In this document: in pieces, positions 51,851-60,600 of the stretch
Numbering within the stretch: the stretch's first letter is position 1
Layout: each line of letters starts with the position of its first letter
NCBI GenBank assembly: GCA_039805905.1
Contig: JBDIVM010000003.1
Span: 310,001 to 374,000 of the forward strand
From: Thermohalobaculum sp039805905
Lineage (GTDB): Bacteria > Pseudomonadota > Alphaproteobacteria > Rhodobacterales > Rhodobacteraceae
Length of the DNA stretch: 64,000 nucleotides
Direction: 5' to 3'
The notes under the pieces: generated by a model
What the model was told of the DNA's origin: nothing
The model's input: the letters and a program-made list of their open reading frames with translations, nothing else
The model's database searches: none
Made by a program: the position numbers and the translations under genes

Positions 51851-54800
51851 TCAAGCAGGAGCAATCGTCCGCGCGGCGAGAGCACGGGCCAGCAGCGGTG
51901 CCGGCAGATGCATCAGCGATCGGCTGGCGGTCCAGAGAATCGCTGCTTCTGCAAGGCGTTGCGGCCAGAGCGCGGCCGCGGCGGCATGATAGCAGGCGAG
52001 CTGCGCCAGGTAGGCTGCCGGCACGTCGTCCGGAGTGACGGGCGGGCGGGCGTCGGATTTGAAATCGACCACGAGCACCCGTCCGGGAGTGAGCACGAGC
52101 CGGTCGATTCGACCGTTCATCGGCACGGCCGACAGCGTGGGCAGGTCGATCGCAATGCCCGATTCGGCGAACGAATCGGGACCGAACATCTCATGCGCGA
52201 ACGGGGCTTCGAGCACCGCGAGGGCCTCGGCGATCACGTCTTCCGCAACATCGCCGGGCAGTGCCGGAAACCGGTGCCCGATGAGTCGTTGCGCCAGCGC
52301 GGGGCGGTCCGCCGCCGGCCCGGCCGGCAGCCGCTCGAGCAGCAGGTGCACCGCCTCGCCGCGCTCCATCGCCGCCTTGCGTCCGGCGCCTGTGCCCCCT
52401 GCCTCGACATGGGGCACAAGGTCCGAGGGGCTGAGCCGCCTCGGCCGCTCCTCCGGCGGGGCGGGGGTGAGCCAGCCGGCCCGGTCCGGTGCCGGCGGCG
52501 CCGCGCCGACGGAGTCCTCGGCCGGCGCACCGGTGACGGGCACCGGATCGTGGCAGCAGCGGCGCACCGGGCCTGGCAGACCGCCCGGGCCGCAGACCTT
52601 GCCGGCCCCCAGCGCCTCCATGCCACGCTCGACCATTTCGTACCAGCTGCCGGGCACTGACTCCGGCTTGCCGGCCGCACACAGGATCAGCCAGTCCTCG
52701 GCGCGGGTCAGCGCCACGTAGAGCAGGCGCTTGCGCTCGTCCGCGGTGAGCGCTTCCGCGTCCTCGCGGGCCCGTCGGGTGACGGCGTCGTCGTCCTGCT
52801 TGGCGCCTGCCCACAGCATCAGGGCGGGTCGGTTGCCGTCCTGCGCCGCGGGCAGCAGGACCGGGCCGCCGCTGCCGCCCCTCGACAGCGTGTCCGGCAG
52901 GATCACCACCGGCGCCTCGAGCCCCTTGGCGCCATGGACGGTCATCACGCGAACCTCGTCGCGGCCGTGCTCCATCTCGCGCTTGACGGTGATGTCGGCG
53001 GCCTCGATCCAGGCGACGAAGCCGGCGAGCGAGGGCGTCTCGGAGGCCTCGTAGGTCAGCGCCTGCTGCAGCAGTTCGTCGATGGGGTCCTCGGCCTCGT
53101 GGCCGAGGCGCGCGAGCAGGCGGCGCCGGCCGTCATGACGGATCAGCGCGCGCTCCAGGAACTCATAGGGGCGCAGATAGTCGGCACGGTCCGCGAGGTC
53201 GCGCAGCATCGCCACGGTCTTTGGGTGACGGTCCCCGGCCGCCATCACCGCCTGCCAGAGCGTGCCGCGGCGGTTCCAGGCGAGTGCGAACAGATCGTCC
53301 TCAGATAGGCCGCAGAGCGGCGAGCGCAGCAGCGCGGCGAGGCTGAGGTCGTCGGCGGGCGTCGTCGCCACCCGGAGGAGCGCCAGCAGGTCCTGGACAG
53401 CGAGCTCCTCGGCGATGCTCAGTCGGTCGGAACCGGCAACCGGCAGCCGCCGCGCCTTCAGCTCGCGGATCAGCGCCGTCGCCAGCACGTCGCGGCGGGC
53501 GACCAGCACCAGGATGTCGCCGGGCCGGACCCGCCGGCCGCGCCGGCCGCCGCGTGCCGGCAGCCGTTCCTCGCGGACCATGCGTTCGATCTCGCCGGCG
53601 AGGATGCGCGCGAGCCGCAGCTTGGCATTCCCGGGGGCCAGGGCGTCCACGGGCACCTCGTCCCATTCCTGCGGGTCGGCGGCGGGCTCTGCCTCGATCA
53701 GCGGCCAGAGATCGATGCGGGAGCCGTCGCGGGTCCGGCTGGCAAAGTGCGAGACGGGTTCAGGCTCGACCGTAAGGCCCCGTGCCGCCTCGCCGGCGAA
53801 AACTGCATCGACGAACGCGAGGATGCCGGGGGCCGAGCGGAACGAGGTGTGGAGCGCCGGTCGGGCGAGAGCCTGCCCCATGCCCTTGAGCCAGCTCTCG
53901 AAATGCGCCCGGTTCGCGCCGAAGGCCCGCGGCTCGGCGCCCTGGAAGGAATAGATCGACTGCTTCTCGTCGCCGACCACGAACAGGGTCCTGTTCGCGG
54001 CCCGTGCTCCTGCTCCGGCGTGGAACTCGGCAGCGATGGCGCGGATCACCTGCCATTGCGCCGGCGCGGTGTCCTGCGCCTCGTCCACAAGGATGTGGTC
54101 GATGCCGCGGTCGAGCCGCCAGAGCACCCAGGCAGCCATGTCGGCGCGGGTGAGCAGCGCCGCGGCGCGGGCCACCAGGTCGTCGAAATCGAGCAGCGCC
54201 CGGGCTTCCCGGGCGGCGCGGTAGCGGGCGAGCAGCGCGGTCGCGAAGGCGTCGAGGTCACGGGCCCGCGCGGCGGCCTCGTGGGCGTTGCGGGTCTCGC
54301 GCCACGCAGCGGCCCAGCCGATCAGGGCGTCGGTCAGCGCGTCGGCCTCCGGATGGGCCTCGGTCACCGCCCTGACCGGAAAGCCCCTGCGGCTCCGGGG
54401 CGCGCCCTCGCCGGTGAGGAACGCCGCCGCGAGGCAGTCCGCCGCCTCGGCCGGCGCTCGGTCCCGCAGGATTTGCGCCTTCCGGATCGCCGCGGCGGCC
54501 CGTGCGTCGCTCTTCCCGGCGCCGGTCTCGAGCCAGCCTGCATAGGCGCCAAGCTGCCGCCAGTCGAGCCGGGCGAGCGCCGTGGTGGCCAGCTTCGTCG
54601 CATCGGTCTCGGCCATGGCGCCGAAATGCGCCGCGAGCCGTGGACCGATCGGCGTCTCCGGGAACTCGGCCCGGTCTGCCAGCACCTTGTCGATCAGGCT
54701 CTCGACCCGGTCTTCCGTCATCCGGTCCGACACCAGGTCGAAGGCCGGGTCGCGCCCCGCCTCGGCCTCGGCCGCCATCTCGGCCCGGATGCCGGCGAGC

Positions 54801-55279
54801 ATCAGCGCCTGCTGCCGCTCGTCCAGCACCTGGAACCGCGGCGACACCCCGGCCTCGAGCGGGAAGCGGCGCAACAGCGCGTCGCAGAAGGCATGGATGG
54901 TCTGGATCTTCAGCCCGCCCGGCGTCTCGAGCGCGCGGGCGAAGAGCCGCCGGGCGCGGGCCAGGACGCCGGGATCGGCCACCGGCTCCGTCGTGCCGGC
55001 GATGGCGGCAAGCTCGGCGCCGAGACGGTCATCAGGGGCCATCGCCCAGCCGCCGAGCATCGCGAACAGCCGGTTCTGCATCTCGGCCGCGGCCGCCCGG
55101 GTGTAGGTGAGGCAGAGGATGCGCTCGGGCTCGGCGCCCGCGAGCAGGAGCCGCGCCACCCGCTGTGTCAGCACGCGGGTCTTGCCCGAGCCCGCATTTG
55201 CCCCGACCCAGGCCGAGACGCGGGGGTCGGCGGCCGCGATCTGCTCGGGCGTCGGGCGGTCGATGGCCGGCTCGCTCAT
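51851..55279 (-). CDS. addA: Double-strand break repair helicase-nuclease AddA
   Basis: UvrD-like helicase and nuclease subunit of AddAB, which processes DNA ends for RecA. It has 1142 residues. Walker A is GANAGSGKTRVLTQR near residue 30, and ILCLTYTRAAAAEMQNRL and HILVDEAQDTAPAQW are helicase motifs. RVMTVHGAKGLEAPVVILPD is a later helicase motif and LVVDFKSDARPP near the end is the nuclease Asp-Lys motif. The ATG overlaps the addB stop by four bases. Alphaproteobacteria use AddAB in place of RecBCD. Confidence 0.95.
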   Translation of the reverse strand: MSEPAIDRPTPEQIAAADPRVSAWVGANAGSGKTRVLTQRVARLLLAGAEPERILCLTYTRAAAAEMQNRLFAMLGGWAMAPDDRLGAELAAIAGTTEPVADPGVLARARRLFARALETPGGLKIQTIHAFCDALLRRFPLEAGVSPRFQVLDERQQALMLAGIRAEMAAEAEAGRDPAFDLVSDRMTEDRVESLIDKVLADRAEFPETPIGPRLAAHFGAMAETDATKLATTALARLDWRQLGAYAGWLETGAGKSDARAAAAIRKAQILRDRAPAEAADCLAAAFLTGEGAPRSRRGFPVRAVTEAHPEADALTDALIGWAAAWRETRNAHEAAARARDLDAFATALLARYRAAREARALLDFDDLVARAAALLTRADMAAWVLWRLDRGIDHILVDEAQDTAPAQWQVIRAIAAEFHAGAGARAANRTLFVVGDEKQSIYSFQGAEPRAFGANRAHFESWLKGMGQALARPALHTSFRSAPGILAFVDAVFAGEAARGLTVEPEPVSHFASRTRDGSRIDLWPLIEAEPAADPQEWDEVPVDALAPGNAKLRLARILAGEIERMVREERLPARGGRRGRRVRPGDILVLVARRDVLATALIRELKARRLPVAGSDRLSIAEELAVQDLLALLRVATTPADDLSLAALLRSPLCGLSEDDLFALAWNRRGTLWQAVMAAGDRHPKTVAMLRDLADRADYLRPYEFLERALIRHDGRRRLLARLGHEAEDPIDELLQQALTYEASETPSLAGFVAWIEAADITVKREMEHGRDEVRVMTVHGAKGLEAPVVILPDTLSRGGSGGPVLLPAAQDGNRPALMLWAGAKQDDDAVTRRAREDAEALTADERKRLLYVALTRAEDWLILCAAGKPESVPGSWYEMVERGMEALGAGKVCGPGGLPGPVRRCCHDPVPVTGAPAEDSVGAAPPAPDRAGWLTPAPPEERPRRLSPSDLVPHVEAGGTGAGRKAAMERGEAVHLLLERLPAGPAADRPALAQRLIGHRFPALPGDVAEDVIAEALAVLEAPFAHEMFGPDSFAESGIAIDLPTLSAVPMNGRIDRLVLTPGRVLVVDFKSDARPPVTPDDVPAAYLAQLACYHAAAAALWPQRLAEAAILWTASRSLMHLPAPLLARALAARTIAPA

Positions 55280-58251
55280 ATGCCACCGCCTTCCCCGTCA
55301 CCGCCATCCCATTCGCCCCGCCGCGCGAGGTGGTCGTAGTCGCCGGTGGTTCCCGCCTTCTCGGGCCGGCCATGCGAGAGATAGGGCGTATCGGGACGCA
55401 TGTAGGCGTCGATCAGCCTGACGAAGCGCCGCCAGTGCTCCTCGACCTCGGCGGCGAGATCCTCCACCCGGCGCTCGGTGCCGCCCTCGCCCGAGCCGGT
55501 CAGCCCCAGATAGGCGCCGATGCGCGTCTCGAGGGGGCCGAGCCCCTCGAACCCGCCCGCCTTCAGGATGCGCGCCTGCAGGTGGAGCTGCTGGTTGAAG
55601 CCGAGCTCGATCTGCTTCCTCGACGGCGGCTGGCCGGTCTTGTAGTCGTAGATCGCCGCGCCGCCGTCCCCGAGAAGGTCGATCCGGTCTGCCTTCGCCG
55701 ACAGGGCAAAGGCGTGGCCGCCGGGGAGCGGCACGGGCAGTACCCCCTTGACCTCCAGCGCCCCGGGCCGGCCCTCGGCCCGGCGGGCCGCCTCCCGCTC
55801 CAGAAACCAGTCGGCGAAGCGGCCGATCCGTGCGCGCCATGCCCGGCGCATGTCCGGCCAGGGAACGTTCGCAGCCAGCACCTCGTCGGCGATGGCGAGC
55901 AGGATCGCACGCGCCGCCTCCGGCTCGGGCAGGCCGGCGCCTGTACGCTCGGTGAAGCGCTGCATCACCGCGTGCACCACCACGCCGCGGTCGAGAAAGG
56001 TCGCCGGCCGACCCAGCGGGTCGAGCGGCTCCAGCCGCAGCACCTTCCGGGCGTAGATCGCATAGGCGTCGCGGATCAATGTCTCGACCTGCGTCACCGA
56101 AAGCCGGAGGGGTCGCGCCTCGACCGGCGGGCGGGGCGCCGGGCGGGGGGCGCGGTCGATCGCGGTCTCCGGCTGATGGATCAACGGCACCAGCCCCAGA
56201 AGCGCATCGCCACGGGCCCGCATGGCCTTCAGTGCGTGGCCGTCGCCGAGGCCGTCGAGCAGGTTCGCGAGGCGCACAAGCCACCGCGACGGGACCGTCG
56301 GCGTTCCCGCGATCTTGCGCGAGCGGCTGAGGATCACGGTCTCCCGGGCCGCGCCCTGCTGGAAGTCATGCGCCGCGAGGCCGATGTCACGGTCCGCATC
56401 CGGCAGGCCGAGCGCTGCGCGCATCGGCCGGCTGAGCCAGGGATCCGGCCCGGGCGGGGCGGGCCAGACGCCCTCGTTGAGCCCGGCGAGAATCACGAGG
56501 TCCGCCGACTGGATGCGCGCCTCCTGCGTGCCCCAGATCATCACCCGGGGATGCGGGCGCCCGGGCTCGGGCGGCAGGCTCTCGCGGGCGAGCAGGTTCG
56601 AGACGAGCGCGAGGTAGCCGGCCGTCGCGCCCTCGCCATATGCGTCGGCGTTGCGCCCGAGCCGCGACAGGAGTTTCCGGAGCTCGTCGCCATCCCGCCC
56701 CTCCCAGACCTTCGGTGCGCCGCCCGGCTCGCGGCTCAGCGCCTCGGCGGCGGCGATGTGGGCGGCTGTGACGGCAGCAAGCGAGGCGCCGTCGCGGAGC
56801 GGTGCGGCGAGCCGGGCGATCTCCGCCTCTATTCCGGCGAGCCAGCCCCGTGCCGCGTCGTCGGCGCCGCGCCATCCAGGCAGCCGTCCCGGCGGCAGGC
56901 CCGGCGCGGGCCGGGCGCGCAGCACCTCGATCTCGTAGCGCCGGGCGAGCAGCAGATGATCGGCTCGCGGCAGCCCCGGTCGCGAGAGCGGATGCTGAAG
57001 CAGGGCGGCAAGGCGGACCGGCTCGGCCCCCTCGCAAGCAGTCTCGGCGATCAGCCGCAGAAAAACGCCGGCCGGGCTCCGGTCCAGCGGCCGGCCGAGG
57101 GAATCGTCGGGCTCCACCGCGAAGCGGGCCAGCTCGGCGGTGACGCGGCGGGCAAGGGAGGCGTCGGGGGTGACGACTGCGATGCGCTGCTTCGGCGTCT
57201 CCAGCCCGCGGCGGATCGCGAGCGCGATGGCAGCGGCCTCGTGGCGGGTCGTCGGAGCCTCGATCAGCGTCAGCCCGGCTGTCGCCGCCTCCGCCTCGCC
57301 GGCCAGCACCGGCGCGGCGCGCTGCCAGGCGTCGGTCACGGGAGCCGGGCGCAGGGCCTGGGCGAGCAGCCGGTGGCGGGGACCGGAAGCGGGAGCGTCG
57401 ATCCAGGGCCGCACGCCGGCCGGGGCGAGCCCGACGATTCCGAGGAAGCGCCGGAACGGCGCCATCGGATGCTCGGGCCCCATCGCCTCCCAGATCTCCG
57501 GCTCGATGCCGGGGTCGAAGCCCGGCAGCACCACGGCTCCCTGCGGCAGGCGGGCGATGGCGGCCATCAGCTCGGCGGTCGAGGCGACCGAGCCCGTGGA
57601 GCCCGCCACGATCACCGGATGGGCCGGGGGCTGTGTCCGCCAGTCCCGGATCAGCCGCCCGATCACCCGCCGCTGGCGCTCCTTCGGGTCGGGTGCCCCG
57701 CCCTCGGCCTCGGCCCGGATCGCCGGCCAGGCGCGGCGCACGATGTCGAGAAAGCCGAGCGTCTCCTGCCAGTGGACGGCTGCGGCCTCCGGCAGCTCCC
57801 CGGCGGCCAGCCCGTCGAGGGCGGCCGGGTCGATGCCCTCCTCCTGCAGCTCATCGAGGAGCCGGGCCAGCGCCTCGGCGAGGTCCGGGGCGGCCGTCAC
57901 CGGCGCGCGGCCGGAGGCGGCGAGATAGTGTTCCACGAGCCGGGTCAGGCGGAGCCGGCGGCGCAGCGGGTCGATCGAGGGCGGCAGGTCCGGGCAGGCG
58001 AGCGGATCCTCGCCGAGCTCGGCGAGGAGCGCGAGATGCGGCATCAGCGCGGTCCCGGCAGCGGCCCCGAGCAGCGCTTCCTCGATCGCGCGCTGTCCGC
58101 GCCGCGTGTTGACCATCACCTCGACCCGAGCCATCGCCTCAGGCGGTGTGCCCGCCATCCGGTGATGCAGGCCGCGGACGAAGGCCGCCGCGAACTCGGT
58201 GCCGGGCGGCAGCGCATAGACCCGCGGGCCCGGATCGGTGAAGAGGCTCAT
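55276..58251 (-). CDS. addB: Double-strand break repair protein AddB
   Basis: Second subunit of the AddAB end-resection nuclease. It has 991 residues. The C-terminal nuclease motif is GAAIYDYKTGQPPSRKQIELGF. The N-terminus (RVYALPPGTEFAAAFVRGL) resembles a helicase first motif but has no GKT P-loop, consistent with the alphaproteobacterial AddB form that does not act as a helicase. Other conserved stretches are VILAGLNEGVWPAPPGPDPWLSRPMR and RPLRLSVTQVETLIRDAYAIYARKVLRL. It overlaps addA downstream and murU upstream by four bases each. Confidence 0.93.
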   Translation of the reverse strand: MSLFTDPGPRVYALPPGTEFAAAFVRGLHHRMAGTPPEAMARVEVMVNTRRGQRAIEEALLGAAAGTALMPHLALLAELGEDPLACPDLPPSIDPLRRRLRLTRLVEHYLAASGRAPVTAAPDLAEALARLLDELQEEGIDPAALDGLAAGELPEAAAVHWQETLGFLDIVRRAWPAIRAEAEGGAPDPKERQRRVIGRLIRDWRTQPPAHPVIVAGSTGSVASTAELMAAIARLPQGAVVLPGFDPGIEPEIWEAMGPEHPMAPFRRFLGIVGLAPAGVRPWIDAPASGPRHRLLAQALRPAPVTDAWQRAAPVLAGEAEAATAGLTLIEAPTTRHEAAAIALAIRRGLETPKQRIAVVTPDASLARRVTAELARFAVEPDDSLGRPLDRSPAGVFLRLIAETACEGAEPVRLAALLQHPLSRPGLPRADHLLLARRYEIEVLRARPAPGLPPGRLPGWRGADDAARGWLAGIEAEIARLAAPLRDGASLAAVTAAHIAAAEALSREPGGAPKVWEGRDGDELRKLLSRLGRNADAYGEGATAGYLALVSNLLARESLPPEPGRPHPRVMIWGTQEARIQSADLVILAGLNEGVWPAPPGPDPWLSRPMRAALGLPDADRDIGLAAHDFQQGAARETVILSRSRKIAGTPTVPSRWLVRLANLLDGLGDGHALKAMRARGDALLGLVPLIHQPETAIDRAPRPAPRPPVEARPLRLSVTQVETLIRDAYAIYARKVLRLEPLDPLGRPATFLDRGVVVHAVMQRFTERTGAGLPEPEAARAILLAIADEVLAANVPWPDMRRAWRARIGRFADWFLEREAARRAEGRPGALEVKGVLPVPLPGGHAFALSAKADRIDLLGDGGAAIYDYKTGQPPSRKQIELGFNQQLHLQARILKAGGFEGLGPLETRIGAYLGLTGSGEGGTERRVEDLAAEVEEHWRRFVRLIDAYMRPDTPYLSHGRPEKAGTTGDYDHLARRGEWDGGDGEGGGI

Positions 58252-58964
58252 TCCCGGACCTCGGCGAGCGCCGCATCCGCCTCGCCCAGGCCGGCGGGCG
58301 TGCCCACATCGACCCAGGAGCCGGGATAGGTAACGGCGGCGAGCCGGCCTCGGGCGATAAGCCGGTCCCAGACGAGATTGACCGAGAACGGGCCGGCAGG
58401 CGCCCCGGCGAAGGCGCCGGGTGCGATGATCTGGGCGCCGGTATAGACCAAGGGCGCGGCCGCGGCCGTGCTCCGGCGTGCAGGGGCCGCGCCCTCGGTC
58501 GTGAGGGTAAAGTCGCCGGGGCGGCTGTAGCCGCGCGCACGGCCGCGAGAAACAAGGAGGAGGAGCGCGTCCATCCGCGCCGGATCCCAGGCCGCCGCCA
58601 GAACAGGCAAGGGCTCGGGCCCGGCCCAGACCGCGTCCGAGTTGACCGCGTAGAAGGGCTCCCGCCCGAGCAGCTCGAGGGCCTGCACGATCCCGCCCCC
58701 GGTCTCGAGCACCACCGGCTGCTCGTCGGAGAAGACGATCTCGGGCTGCGTCCGACCCGCGAGATGGCGGCGGATCATCGCGCCGAGATAGTGCAGGTTA
58801 ACCACGGCCCGGCGCACCCCTGCGGCCAGCGCATGGTCGAGGACACGGTCGATCATCGCCCGGCCGGCAACCTCGAGCAGGGGCTTCGGGCGATCGTCGG
58901 TCAGCGGCCGCATCCGGGTGCCGAGCCCGGCGGCGAGGATCATCGCGGTCCGCGGTCCGCTCAT
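58248..58964 (-). CDS. murU: N-acetylmuramate-1-phosphate uridylyltransferase MurU (nucleotidyltransferase)
   Basis: Sugar-1-phosphate nucleotidyltransferase of 238 residues. The signature ILAAGLGTRMRPLTDDRPKPLL begins at residue 9, and FYAVNSDAVW carries the metal-binding Asp. With AmgK encoded directly upstream (four-base overlap) it should make UDP-MurNAc from recycled MurNAc, bypassing MurA. The start is fixed by MSGPRTAMILAAG; the longer open frame is the shadow of amgK. A different sugar nucleotide is possible, but the AmgK pairing favours MurU. Confidence 0.88.
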   Translation of the reverse strand: MSGPRTAMILAAGLGTRMRPLTDDRPKPLLEVAGRAMIDRVLDHALAAGVRRAVVNLHYLGAMIRRHLAGRTQPEIVFSDEQPVVLETGGGIVQALELLGREPFYAVNSDAVWAGPEPLPVLAAAWDPARMDALLLLVSRGRARGYSRPGDFTLTTEGAAPARRSTAAAAPLVYTGAQIIAPGAFAGAPAGPFSVNLVWDRLIARGRLAAVTYPGSWVDVGTPAGLGEADAALAEVRE

Positions 58965-60019
58965 TCCGCCGACCCTGCGCGAGCTGCGACCCGGGCCAGC
59001 GTTCCGGGCTCGGGCGGCGGGACGTGGCGGCGCACCCAGCCCGCCAGCGGGGCCAGAGCGCGATGGGACAGGTCGCGCAGCAGATGCTCCCACACCCGGG
59101 GGATCATCGCGAGGTAGCGCGGCTTCCCGTCGCGGATCGCCAGCCGGGCGAAGATGCCGATGATCTTCAGGTTGCGCTGGGCGCCGAGCGCGGCGCAGGC
59201 GGCGCGGAACGCCTCGCGGTCGAGCCCGGGTCGGCGCGCGAGATAGCGGGCGAGCATCGCCTGCCGCAACGCGTCCGAGGTGTCGCGGCGGGCATCCTCG
59301 AGCAGCGAGACGAGGTCGTAGGCCGCGTGCCCGGCGAGTGCGTCCTGGTAGTCGAGCAGGCCGATACGGGCAATGCCGGCGCGGCCGGGCAGCCACACCA
59401 GGTTGTCGGCATGGTAGTCGCGCAGCACCGTCACCCCGCGGGCGGGCGCCACCGCCGCCGTGGCCGCGGCCACCAGCGCGTCGAACTCGGCAGCGAGGCC
59501 GGGCGGGGTGGGGGCGCCCTGCGCCGCCGGCATCCACCAGTCGCGGACGAGCGCCGCCTCGCGGCCGAGCACTGCCGCGTCGTAGGGCGGCAGGGCCACC
59601 CGGCAGCCGGGCGGGCCGAGTTCGGCCGGGGCCGGGACGGCGGCGAGATCCGCCAGCAACTCGACCGCGGCGCCATAGAGCTCGGGCTCGCGCGCCGGAT
59701 CGCCGGCGAGCAGGCGGGTGAAGAGGTCGTCGCCAAGATCCTCGAGCAGCAGGAATCCTGCCGCCAGATCGGCGGCGTCGATCCGGGGCGCCGAGAGGCC
59801 ATGCGTCCTGAGCCAGTGGGTGACGGCGACGAAGGGGCGTACATCCTCGCCCTTCTCCGGCGGTGCGTCCATCAGCACCGCATCCGCGCGGCCCGGCGCC
59901 CGAAGCCGGAGATAGCGCCGGTTGGAGGCGTCGCCTGCCAATGGAGAGGCGGCCTCCGGCGGCCATCCCGCGCCGCGCAGGAAGGCATCGCGCGCCGCGA
60001 TCCGCTCCGCCGCACTCAC
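58961..60019 (-). CDS. amgK: N-acetylmuramate/N-acetylglucosamine kinase AmgK (aminoglycoside phosphotransferase fold)
   Basis: Anomeric sugar kinase of peptidoglycan recycling, 352 residues. The kinase fold shows FLLLEDLGDDLFTRLL, the catalytic loop LRDYHADNLVWLPG (about 200-212) and the metal site LLDYQDALAG. SPLAGDASNRRYLRL opens the fold. Aminoglycoside resistance is unlikely to be its role given the murU neighbour. The start is a GTG that overlaps the tsaE stop (GTGA). tsaE-amgK-murU-addB-addA is a compact run with overlaps at each joint. Confidence 0.87.
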   Translation of the reverse strand: MSAAERIAARDAFLRGAGWPPEAASPLAGDASNRRYLRLRAPGRADAVLMDAPPEKGEDVRPFVAVTHWLRTHGLSAPRIDAADLAAGFLLLEDLGDDLFTRLLAGDPAREPELYGAAVELLADLAAVPAPAELGPPGCRVALPPYDAAVLGREAALVRDWWMPAAQGAPTPPGLAAEFDALVAAATAAVAPARGVTVLRDYHADNLVWLPGRAGIARIGLLDYQDALAGHAAYDLVSLLEDARRDTSDALRQAMLARYLARRPGLDREAFRAACAALGAQRNLKIIGIFARLAIRDGKPRYLAMIPRVWEHLLRDLSHRALAPLAGWVRRHVPPPEPGTLARVAARAGSAE

Positions 60020-60510
60020 CGCCAGCCCCCTATCAGCGCGGCGACCCGCTCCCAGCCCGGCCCGGCAAGGGTGATCCGTGCCTCGCGGCCACCACCGCGG
60101 AGCGCCGAGAGTGCCACCCCGAGGTGGCGCGCCGGCAGGGCGGAGCCGAGCCGCTCGGGCCATTCGATCAGCGCCAGCGCCGCACCGATCGCGTCCGCGA
60201 GCCCCAGCTCCTCGATCTCCGCGGCGGTGCCGGAAAGCCGGTAGAGATCGATGTGCCACACCTGCCCCGCCGGGGTCTCGTAGACATTGACCAGCGTGTA
60301 GCTCGGCGACGGGATCTCGGCAGCAGGGTCGCCGAGCAGCGTGGCAACGATGGCGCGCGCCAGCGCCGACTTGCCGGCGCCAAGCGGGCCGCTCAGGAGC
60401 ACGGTATCGCTGGGGCCGAGCAGCGGTGCGAGCGCCGCGCCGAGGCGGGCAGTCGCACGCTCGTCCGCAAGGAATACGACGTGTTCGCAGGGCGGCGGCG
60501 GGGAAAGCAT
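60016..60510 (-). CDS. tsaE: tRNA threonylcarbamoyladenosine biosynthesis ATPase TsaE
   Basis: ATPase of the TsaBDE complex that makes t6A37 in ANN-decoding tRNAs. It has 164 residues. Walker A is GPLGAGKSAL (41-50), followed by IPSPSYTLVNVYE and the conserved VWHIDLYRL, and LIEWPERLG near the C-terminus. It lies 90 bases after the DivL-like gene and overlaps amgK. Confidence 0.94.
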   Translation of the reverse strand: MLSPPPPCEHVVFLADERATARLGAALAPLLGPSDTVLLSGPLGAGKSALARAIVATLLGDPAAEIPSPSYTLVNVYETPAGQVWHIDLYRLSGTAAEIEELGLADAIGAALALIEWPERLGSALPARHLGVALSALRGGGREARITLAGPGWERVAALIGGWR

Positions 60511-60600
60511 CTTGCCGTGTATTGCCTGACGGGTTGACTCTGATCCCGGTTTAGCGCCCCCGGCGTCGGGTGTCAGCAGAGCATGGTTTCAGCGCGGCGA

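Noticed and set aside
50019..51854. Minus-strand open frame of 611 codons over folC and trxA
   Set aside because: Antisense to folC and out of frame with trxA; no domain visible.
55165..58329. Plus-strand open frame of 1054 codons over addB
   Set aside because: Exact antisense of the AddB gene with no recognisable motif.
58961..60019. Aminoglycoside-resistance gene
   Set aside because: The kinase fold matches, but the murU neighbour and chromosomal housekeeping context fit the peptidoglycan-recycling kinase AmgK better.
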